This document shows, piece after piece, positions 57,690 to 64,000 of a DNA stretch of 64,000 bases. This DNA comes from Paractinoplanes pyxinae (GTDB lineage Bacteria; Actinomycetota; Actinomycetes; Mycobacteriales; Micromonosporaceae). The stretch's first letter is position 1; every line of letters begins with the position of its first letter. A program made the translations under genes and the position numbers. The stretch covers positions 310,001 to 374,000 of the forward strand of contig NZ_JAPNTZ010000006.1 in NCBI RefSeq assembly GCF_026626335.1, written 5' to 3'. The notes below the pieces were generated by a model. That model was not told the origin of the DNA. It did no database searches and worked only from the letters and a program-made list of their open reading frames with translations.

Positions 57690-59380
57690 CGCGTCGGCAG
57701 GTCCAGGTAGGAGCCGCCGGCGATGGTGATGCTGCGGCCGGGCTCGTTGGCGTCGTAGTACAGCGGGTCGACCGTGTCCACGACCAGGGTCAGCGAGTGG
57801 CCGGCGGGCACGTCGTAGGCGGCGGCTGACATCGCCACGTCCACCGGTCCGGCGCCCGTCCAGGTCACCGGGGCGTGGGTGATCAGGCGGGCGGTGCCGA
57901 CGGCGTCGAGGTCGTAGAGGTAGGCGACCAGGGAGCCCTGCGCGGGGCTTCCGGTCAAATTGAGGTGTACGCGGGGAATGCCCCGGACCTTGAGCGGTGT
58001 CCCGGGGCGGGCCGCGGCCCAGACGCCGGCGCGGGCCCGGCTGACCGTGGGCAACCACACGGACGGGCGCTGGTTGGTGAAGGCGGCCACCCCGTTGGTG
58101 AGCAGAACCACGCCGCCGTTGGCCGTGGTGTCCAGGTCGGTGGGCAGGCTCTTGGTCCAGCCCGTGGTGGGGGCGCCGCCGAGCAGACCCGTGCCGTCGA
58201 GCGGGCGGATCGCGCCGAGGCCGTAGCGGGTGGTCGCCGTGCTGAGCGCGGACCAGTCGGCGTACGACTCGGTGGCGGCGTTGTCGGGGCGGATCAGCAC
58301 GGGCGGGCGGGTTTCGCCGGGGCGGCCGGCCAGATGCTGGTCGAACCAATCCCGTACGCCAGACCAGACGTCATTCTCGAAGCCGAAGACGCCGCCCAGC
58401 TCGGCAATCGCGTGGTCGCCGGGCCGAAGCTCCAGCCGCTTGGGCCCGGACAGCCCGCGGTAGAAGTCAACCAACTGGTTTGGTGGGAAGAACGAGTCGC
58501 CCCAGGCGTTCGCGATGAGCACGGCCGGGCCGTTGGCGTTGATCTGCGACAGGTACGTGGCCGGGGAGCGCACCCGAGCCCAGGCCATCACGTCGGCGAC
58601 GTCCCGGTTGGCCTTGAAGTCGGCCAGTTTGCCGCTGAGCTCCGGCCCCGAGTTGCCCAGGAGGGCCGCCGCCAGCTCGAGCAGCCCGGCCGACTGGCGG
58701 TGGCGGGTCTGGTCGCTGTAGAGCGAGTACACGAGGTCGGTCCAGCCGCTCATCATGGCCACGACCCGGATCCGCTTGTCGAAGGCCGCGCCGAGCAGAC
58801 TAAGACCGGCGCCGTACGAGATCCCGGCCGCCCCGATGCGGTCGGGGTCGGCGGCCGTGTTGGCCAACGTCCAGTCGATCACCTTGGACAGATCGGCCAT
58901 GTCCTTGGGCCCGGCCGTGTCGATCTCGCCGCCGGAGGCCCACCACCCGCGCGGCGTGTACGAGACGACGACGTAGCCGCCCTCGGCCAGCTTCCGGGCC
59001 TGAGCCAGGTATTCGAGGTCGTTGAGCCCCCAGCTCGCCGGCAGGATCACGGCCGGGTAGCGGCCCGCCGCAGCCGGGCCGATGACGTTGGCCTTGAGCG
59101 TCACCCCCGCCCCGGCAATGTCCACGAACTTGAACCCGCTGGTGGCAACCGCAGCCGACATGCCGGCCCGCCGGGTCGCGCGGTCAGCTTGAGCCGCTAC
59201 GGAGCCGGCCGGTCGGGCGGCGCGGTCAGCTTCAGCCGCTACAGAGCCGGCCGCGAGACGAGACGTCCCGTACGGCGCAGGGCGTGACGAGGCGGCGGCG
59301 GCTGAAGTGGGGACGGCGCCGGACAGGGCGAGACCGGCGGTCAAGGCGACGCTGAGCAGGATCTTGCGGCGGGGCTCCAT
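57686..59380 (-). CDS. Secreted CocE/X-prolyl dipeptidyl aminopeptidase-like alpha/beta hydrolase
   Basis: 564 residues. ATG 59380 has AGGAG five bases upstream. Signal peptide RRKILLSVALTAGLALSGAVPTSAAAA, then a 14-residue repeat region (about 44-72). Hydrolase core: nucleophile in AAGISYGAGLS, with WGLNDLEYLAQARKLAEGGYVVVSY before it, acid near NAWGDSFFPPNQ and His in RPGDHAIAELGG. C-terminal jelly-roll domain (PRVHLNLTGSPAQGSLVAYLYDLD, PAGHSLTLVVDTVDPLYY) as in CocE/PepX. Extracellular esterase or peptidase. Its stop shares CTAG with the convergent Ser-x-x gene. Confidence 0.87.
   Translation of the reverse strand: MEPRRKILLSVALTAGLALSGAVPTSAAAASSRPAPYGTSRLAAGSVAAEADRAARPAGSVAAQADRATRRAGMSAAVATSGFKFVDIAGAGVTLKANVIGPAAAGRYPAVILPASWGLNDLEYLAQARKLAEGGYVVVSYTPRGWWASGGEIDTAGPKDMADLSKVIDWTLANTAADPDRIGAAGISYGAGLSLLGAAFDKRIRVVAMMSGWTDLVYSLYSDQTRHRQSAGLLELAAALLGNSGPELSGKLADFKANRDVADVMAWARVRSPATYLSQINANGPAVLIANAWGDSFFPPNQLVDFYRGLSGPKRLELRPGDHAIAELGGVFGFENDVWSGVRDWFDQHLAGRPGETRPPVLIRPDNAATESYADWSALSTATTRYGLGAIRPLDGTGLLGGAPTTGWTKSLPTDLDTTANGGVVLLTNGVAAFTNQRPSVWLPTVSRARAGVWAAARPGTPLKVRGIPRVHLNLTGSPAQGSLVAYLYDLDAVGTARLITHAPVTWTGAGPVDVAMSAAAYDVPAGHSLTLVVDTVDPLYYDANEPGRSITIAGGSYLDLPTR
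59178..59253 (-). repeat. Two 34-bp repeats, 42-bp period, in the hydrolase gene
   Basis: Copies at 59178-59211 and 59220-59253 differ at two bases and encode AGSVAAQADRA and AGSVAAEADRA. The period is 14 codons, so the frame is kept. They lie between signal peptide and catalytic domain, an unstructured linker. Confidence 0.75.
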
Positions 59381-59528
59381 GCGCACTCCTCAGGCAGAAC
59401 AAGGCGGTCAGCCGCCCCCGGCGGACGCGGTGGCACGTCCGTGCGGGTCGGGATCGCATATGGGAGGGGCTGGAGCGCTCCGGTTTCGGCAGCGTAGGAG
59501 CCGGTTCCGAGAAATTGAACTTCATGAC

Positions 59529-59550
59529 ATTATCGTTACCAGCCAGTAAC
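59529..59550. promoter_or_regulatory. Inverted repeat GTTAC-N6-GTAAC with adjacent -10, probable TetR operator
   Basis: GTTACCAGCCAGTAAC (59535-59550) is a 5-bp perfect dyad extended by C-A context. Right beside it on the minus strand is GATAAT (59529-59534), a good -10 for the hydrolase gene. The dyad occupies that promoter's spacer, so the divergent TetR protein could repress the hydrolase. Confidence 0.6.
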
Positions 59551-59732
59551 GTAGGTCACTTCGAGGCATGAAAGCGCAGGCCACAGCCGCGGATGGGGCA
59601 GCGGTCGAGCGGGTGGCAAAGGCAGCTAGGCGGCGGCCAGGGCAGGCCGGGCGGCCGGGGCGGGCGGCCGGGGCGGGCCGGGCGGTGGTTGGGGAAGCAC
59701 ATGGGTGGTCGCGGAACGGAGGGAGGCGGGCG

Positions 59733-60296
59733 ATGCTCTACGGGGTGCAGGCGCCGCGCCGGCGGGATGCTCGGCGTAACCGGGAAGCGATCGTGCTGGC
59801 GGCCAGCGACCTGATGACCAGCGGGCGCGACGCGGTCGGCATGCCGGAGATCGCGCGCCGCGCCGGGGTCGGGCAGGCCACCCTCTACCGCCACTTTCCT
59901 GACCGCTTCGCGCTGACCGCGGCGGTCATCGCGCATCAGGTCGAGCGTCTGGAGGCGTACATCGCCGCCACCGACCAGCAGCCTGCCGCCTTCCGGCCGA
60001 TGCTCGACGCCGTACTCCACACGCAGGTCACCATGCGGCCGCTCGTGCACCTGGCCCGCCGCCTGGACCCCGCGGTGCAGGGGCGTTACCTGCGCCGGAT
60101 CGTGGCCCTGCTGGCCGAGCCCCTGCGCCGGGCCCAGGAGCACGGCTTCGTCCGCCGCGACCTGGAACCGGCCGACCTGATCCTGATCTTCACCATGGTC
60201 GAGGGCGTGCTCGAAGGGCCCCTGGACGGCCGGGCCGCGGCCGACCGCACGATCGACCTGGCCCTGAACGGGGTCTTCCGCACCACCGCGGCGTGA
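59733..60296 (+). CDS. TetR family transcriptional regulator
   Basis: 187 residues from ATG 59733, chosen for GGGAGG six bases upstream; the frame is open to 59568, but that part is low-complexity Gly/Arg/Ala. DNA-binding domain: RRDARRNREAIVLAASDLMTSGRDAVGMPEIARRAGVGQATLYRHFPDRFAL. The C-terminal ligand domain is ordinary. Divergent from the CocE-like hydrolase with a dyad between them. Its stop is immediately followed by the stop of the convergent gene. Confidence 0.9.
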   Translation: MLYGVQAPRRRDARRNREAIVLAASDLMTSGRDAVGMPEIARRAGVGQATLYRHFPDRFALTAAVIAHQVERLEAYIAATDQQPAAFRPMLDAVLHTQVTMRPLVHLARRLDPAVQGRYLRRIVALLAEPLRRAQEHGFVRRDLEPADLILIFTMVEGVLEGPLDGRAAADRTIDLALNGVFRTTAA

Positions 60297-60851
60297 TCAG
60301 GCATTGAAGATGGGGCGGCCGTCGATGCTGACGGCGTTCTTCTTGCGGCGGTACTCGGCCAGGTCGTCGTCGGAGCGTCGCTCGTGGGAGCGGACCAGCA
60401 GGTCGCGGTCGCCGTCGTAGGTCATGAGGGGTACCGCGTACCCGCAGGAATCGCTGACCCGCTCGACTGTCACGTCGATCACCGAGCGGACGCCGTGCGT
60501 GTCCGGTGGCGTCTCGAACAGGGGCAGCAGCTCGGCGAACTCGGGCGCGGTGACCGGCACCGTGCGGCCGTGACCGTGCAGCCGGACGATGTTCGGCGGG
60601 CCCTGGAAGGCACAGAACATCAGCGTGATCCGGCCGTTCTCGTCGAGGTGGGCCGTCGTCTCGGCGCCGCTGCCGTGGTAGTCCAGGTAGGCCACACGAA
60701 GCTCGCCGAGCACGGCGAACGTGCCCGCCATGCCCTTGGGTGAGACGTTGACGTGCCCGCCCGGCCCGTTCGGGGCGGTGGCCACGAAGAACATCGGCTG
60801 CGCCTCGATGAACTCGCGCAACCGCCCGTCGATCCGCTCATGCACCTTCAC
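60297..60851 (-). CDS. Pyridoxamine 5'-phosphate oxidase family (FMN-binding split barrel) protein
   Basis: 184 residues. LREFIEAQPMFFVATAPNGPGGHVNVSPKGMAGTFAVLGELRVAYLDYHGSGAETTAHLDENGRITLMFCAFQGPPNIVRLHG (landmarks of the split barrel) binds FMN or F420. C-terminus EYRRKKNAVSIDGRPIF is typical of this PNPOx-like group. GTG 60851 with a GGGG ribosome site. Probably an oxidoreductase on a small molecule rather than a vitamin B6 enzyme. Confidence 0.87.
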   Translation of the reverse strand: MKVHERIDGRLREFIEAQPMFFVATAPNGPGGHVNVSPKGMAGTFAVLGELRVAYLDYHGSGAETTAHLDENGRITLMFCAFQGPPNIVRLHGHGRTVPVTAPEFAELLPLFETPPDTHGVRSVIDVTVERVSDSCGYAVPLMTYDGDRDLLVRSHERRSDDDLAEYRRKKNAVSIDGRPIFNA

Positions 60852-60866
60852 CAGAGCCCCCGCCTT

Positions 60867-62573
60867 TCAGTCGCTGCTGTGCCAGGAATGCCACAACGCC
60901 GCGTACGGGCCGTCGGCCTCGACCAGTTCGTCGTGCGTGCCCACCTCGATGATGCGGCCGTCCTCCATGACCACCACCCGGTCGGCGTCGTGGGCCGTCT
61001 GCAGGCGGTGGGCGATGGCTATGACCGTACGTTCGTGCAGCACCGCGGCCAAAGCGCGTTCCGCAGTGCGGGCGGCCGTCGGGTCGAGCAGGGCCGTGGC
61101 CTCGTCGAGGATCACCGTGTGGGGGTCGGCCAGCACGACCCGGGCCAGGGCCAGCTGCTGGGCCTGGGCGCCGTCGGGCGGCTGCTCGCCCAGGTCGCGG
61201 TCGAGGTCGTCGGCCCAGTCGGCGCCGACCATCTTCAGGGCCCGGCGCAGGTCGTCGTCCGGCGCCGTGATCATCAGGTTGTCGCGCAGGGACTCGCGGA
61301 AGACGTGATGCTCCTGCGTCACCAGCACCACCTGGCGGCGCAGCACGTCGGGCGGCAGGTCGGCCACGGGCACGCCGCCGACCGTCAGCGTGCCCGAGCC
61401 GGGCCGGTCGACCCCGGCGATCAGGCGGCCCAGCGTCGACTTGCCCGCGCCGGAGAGGCCGACGATAGCCAGCCGCTCCCCCGGTCGTACGGTCAGGTTG
61501 ACGTCGTGCAGAACGTCGCGGCCTTCGTCGTACGCGTACCGGACGTTGCTGATCTCGATGCGGTCGTCGGTGGGCAGCGTCGTGGCGGCCGGGGGCGCGG
61601 CCGGCACCGAGGCCAGGCCTTCGATGCGGGCGAACGACGCGCTGCTGCTCTGCAACGACTCGATCCAGATGAGGATCATGTCGAGCGGGCCGACCAGCTG
61701 GCGCAGGTAGAGCACGGCCGCGCTGACCGTGCCCAGGGTGACGCGGCCCTCGAAGAACAGCCAGCCGCCGATCAGCAGCACCAGCACGCTCGGCACCGCG
61801 TACGAGATTTCGACCGACGGAAAGAACACGCTGCGCAGCCGTAACGTGGCCAGCCGGGTCCGCCGGGTCTCGGTGATCACCTCATGGCCGACCGCCAGGC
61901 GGCGCTCGGCCAGGTCGAACGCCTCGATGGTGCGGGCGCCGGCGGTGGTGGCGGCCAGCTCGTCGGCCAGCCGGGAGTTGGCCTCGCCCTCGGTCAGGTA
62001 GGCCGAGCGGGCCCGGCGCAGATACCACCGGGTCGAGAACCAGATGCCGGACAGGCCGAGCACGCCGACGATGCCGAGCAGCGGGTCGAGCACCAGCACG
62101 GCGACGACGATGAAGACGATCTGGACGATCCCGATGAAGATGTTGGGCAGGATGTCGCGCAGCGTGTTGGCCACCGCGTCGACGTCGGTGGTGCCGCGGG
62201 CGGCCAGGTCGCCGGCCGGCACCCGTTCGATCACCGCGGCGGGCAGGCCCAGCGAGCGGCGCAGGAAGTTCTCGCGGATGCGGGCGGCGGTGCGCTCGCC
62301 GAAGCGGTAGGCGATCGACAGCGACTGCCGGGCCAGCAGGGTCTGGGCGATGGCGCAGGCCAGCACGGCCAGGGCGAGCTTGTCGACCGTGCCCACCCCG
62401 CCCCCGGCCCCGACCTCGTCGATGATCCGGCCGACCAGCCACGGGCCGCCCAGACCGGCCAGCGCGGCCAGCCCGTTGAGCGTCATCATCACGGCGACCG
62501 AGCGGCGGTCGGCGGTCACCAGGCGCAGCGCGGCCCGGCCGACCTGGCGTTGATCGGCGACGGGGAGGTTCAC
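60867..62573 (-). CDS. ABC exporter half-transporter, active Walker sites but degenerate signature
   Basis: 568 residues: six membrane helices (to about 310), then the ATPase. Walker A GLSGAGKST (372-380) and Walker B TVILDE (486-491) are intact, with switch AIAHRLQTA. The signature, normally LSGGQ, is replaced by PPDGAQAQQ (465-473). GTG 62573 overlaps the partner's stop as GTGA. With the partner it forms a heterodimer with one working ATP site. Resembles MdlB/TM288-type multidrug or lipid exporters. Substrate unknown. Confidence 0.9.
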   Translation of the reverse strand: MNLPVADQRQVGRAALRLVTADRRSVAVMMTLNGLAALAGLGGPWLVGRIIDEVGAGGGVGTVDKLALAVLACAIAQTLLARQSLSIAYRFGERTAARIRENFLRRSLGLPAAVIERVPAGDLAARGTTDVDAVANTLRDILPNIFIGIVQIVFIVVAVLVLDPLLGIVGVLGLSGIWFSTRWYLRRARSAYLTEGEANSRLADELAATTAGARTIEAFDLAERRLAVGHEVITETRRTRLATLRLRSVFFPSVEISYAVPSVLVLLIGGWLFFEGRVTLGTVSAAVLYLRQLVGPLDMILIWIESLQSSSASFARIEGLASVPAAPPAATTLPTDDRIEISNVRYAYDEGRDVLHDVNLTVRPGERLAIVGLSGAGKSTLGRLIAGVDRPGSGTLTVGGVPVADLPPDVLRRQVVLVTQEHHVFRESLRDNLMITAPDDDLRRALKMVGADWADDLDRDLGEQPPDGAQAQQLALARVVLADPHTVILDEATALLDPTAARTAERALAAVLHERTVIAIAHRLQTAHDADRVVVMEDGRIIEVGTHDELVEADGPYAALWHSWHSSD

Positions 62574-64000
62574 GCGTCCTCCTCCTCGAAGACGCGCGTC
62601 ACCAGGTCGCGGTAGCCGGGCGTGGTGGCCAGCAGCCGGCGGTGGGTGCCGGAGGCGGCGACCCGGCCGTCGACCAGGTAGTGCACGACGTCGGCCCGGT
62701 CGAGCAGCACCGGCGACGTGGTGGCCACGACCGTGCCCCGGCCGCGACGAGCCTCGCTGAGGCGTTCGGCGATGGCCGCCTCGGTGTGGGCGTCGACCGC
62801 GGACGTGGGCTCGGCGGTCAGCAGCATCTCGGGGTCGGCGTGCACGGCCCGGGCCAGCCGCACCCGCTGTCGCTGTCCGCCGGAGATGTTGCGGCCGGAC
62901 CATTCGATCGGCCGGTTCAGGTCGGACGCGACGTCGTGGGCGACGGCGGTGGTGATCGCGGCCCGGACGCGGTCGTCGTCGGGCTCGTCGCGGCCGGCGA
63001 TCACGTCGCGCAGCCGGCCCGCGAACAGAGCCGCGTCCGGCTCGGCGACCAGAATGCGGGCGCGGACCTCGGCCTGGACCACGCCGGCCAGCGGGCGGCC
63101 GCCCCAGGTGGCTTCGGTCGGCCCGTACGCGCCGAGCCGGTCGATCACCGCGGCGGCGTCGGACGGACGGGCGCCGGCCAGAGCCGTGAGTTGCCCCGGT
63201 TCCACGAAGACGCCCGAGGCGGGGTCGTGCAGGGTGGCCGGGCCGTCGGGGGCCGGGTCGCCGGACGGGTCGTCGACCGGCAGCCGGAGGAAGTCGACCA
63301 CGCGCCGGGCCGATACCAGGCCGCGGGTGACGTCGAACGAGCAGAAGATCAGCACGTTCACCGGGATCACCAGCATGGCCGTGTAGCCGTACACACCAAA
63401 CAATTCGCCCACGGTGAGCTCGCCCGACGCCGCGAGCCGGGCCGCCAGCCAGACAACGACGGCCAGGAACACCACAGGCAAGCCGTCGCCGAGCGCTCCG
63501 ATCCAGCTGAACGGGCCGCCCACGCGGTAGCCCTGGTCGCGCAGGCGGGCCGATTCCCGGTCGTACCGCTCGAGATGGGTCTCTTTGCCGCCGAGGCCGT
63601 TGAGGATGCGCAGGCCGCCCAGCACGTCGACCAGGCGGGCGTTCAGTTCGCCCTGCTGCTCGCGATAGCCCAGGCCGGCCCGTTGACCACGTTGGAGCAG
63701 CGGGCCGACGAAGATGGCGAGCACAGGCACGCCGATCAGCACGACGACGGCGAGCATGTGCGACGTACGGAAAAGCACCACGGCCACGACCGAGATGGCC
63801 AGGACCGAGGCGACCCCGACGCCGCCGACGTTCATGGCCCGGCCGATCGTCCACACGTCCGAGATGCCGATGGTGACGACCTCGCCCGCGGTGATGCGCC
63901 GGGGCAGCGCCGAGCCGAGCCGGGTGGCGTGGCTCATCACCAGGTCGGCCGTCTGCAGGGCGGCCGCCATCCGCATCTTGGTCATGCTGCGGTGCCGCAT
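62570..64000 (-). CDS. ABC exporter half-transporter, degenerate Walker A/B, intact signature; N-terminus beyond window
   Basis: 476 residues visible; the frame is open at the right edge. The first visible part (ITAGEVVTIGISDVWTIGR) is the first cytoplasmic loop of an exporter membrane domain, so about 100 residues with helices 1-2 lie outside. In the ATPase, Walker A reads LAGARPSDAAA (no GKS/T) and Walker B reads MLLTAEPTSAVDAH (the Asp is lost). The signature ISGGQRQRVRLARAV is perfect. It supplies the signature for the partner's Walker site. Confidence 0.88.
   Translation of the reverse strand: MRHRSMTKMRMAAALQTADLVMSHATRLGSALPRRITAGEVVTIGISDVWTIGRAMNVGGVGVASVLAISVVAVVLFRTSHMLAVVVLIGVPVLAIFVGPLLQRGQRAGLGYREQQGELNARLVDVLGGLRILNGLGGKETHLERYDRESARLRDQGYRVGGPFSWIGALGDGLPVVFLAVVVWLAARLAASGELTVGELFGVYGYTAMLVIPVNVLIFCSFDVTRGLVSARRVVDFLRLPVDDPSGDPAPDGPATLHDPASGVFVEPGQLTALAGARPSDAAAVIDRLGAYGPTEATWGGRPLAGVVQAEVRARILVAEPDAALFAGRLRDVIAGRDEPDDDRVRAAITTAVAHDVASDLNRPIEWSGRNISGGQRQRVRLARAVHADPEMLLTAEPTSAVDAHTEAAIAERLSEARRGRGTVVATTSPVLLDRADVVHYLVDGRVAASGTHRRLLATTPGYRDLVTRVFEEEDA

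Noticed and set aside
59568..59732. 55-residue N-terminal extension of the TetR protein
   Set aside because: Gly/Arg/Ala low complexity, and ATG 59733 has a strong ribosome site and gives the normal TetR length.

Overview
The window is GC-rich DNA (about 70% or more) from an actinomycete, most likely a member of the Micromonosporaceae such as Actinoplanes. The genus is an inference. It rests on base composition, frequent GTG and leaderless starts, and lineage-typical families: XRE/DUF5753 with DUF397, GPP34, ECF42 with a DGPF protein, and a candidate class E sortase substrate. No transposase, integrase, CRISPR array or rRNA operon was seen. Three tRNA genes (Gly, Cys, Val) lie on the minus strand near 56 kb.

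Layout. 1-7510 (minus): a coupled surface-glycan operon with three GT4/GT2 glycosyltransferases, a cut-off fourth, a flippase-like protein and two membrane proteins, preceded by a secreted lectin (7588-8364). 8452-18642 (minus): a seven-gene coupled operon for choline/betaine uptake and stepwise demethylation to glycine: GMC dehydrogenase, ABC importer, Rieske oxygenase, dimethylglycine oxidase and sarcosine oxidase-like protein. A tiny repeat-encoded ORF lies between the transporter genes. 18.8-28.4 kb (plus, mostly): phosphodiesterase, a Gly/Asn-rich surface protein with an LALTG signal, an iron-box-controlled siderophore-interacting protein, MFS permease, methyltransferase, M4 protease and CAP-domain protein. 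28.6-37.9 kb: regulators (XRE/DUF397, Lrp, MarR), GPP34, APC permease, FMN reductase, MFS exporter, DUF1801, and a secreted Ca-binding-type protein with an Asp/His-rich tail.

38.0-48.0 kb: a 1065-residue NACHT/STAND NTPase resembling bacterial NLR-like antiphage proteins; a ribbon-helix-helix/DUF4097/ABC-2 operon with direct-repeat operators; an ECF42 sigma factor with its DGPF partner; a VOC protein; and argininosuccinate synthase. 48.1-53.2 kb holds the most interesting locus. An ER-type (SipW-like, Ser-His-Asp) signal peptidase is followed by two TasA/CalY-like paralogues and a secreted crystallin-like protein. Divergent to it is a 757-residue triple-LamG protein that carries the same kind of signal peptide. 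It looks like a dedicated export system for an actinobacterial extracellular fibre or adhesin.

53.3-64.0 kb: quinone oxidoreductase, GlxA-type regulator, tRNAs, Eis-like acetyltransferase, a 94-residue protein made of 21 consecutive Ser-x-x triplets, a secreted CocE-type hydrolase, TetR regulator, a PNPOx-like protein, and a heterodimeric ABC exporter whose two ATPase halves are degenerate in complementary ways. The right edge cuts the second exporter gene.
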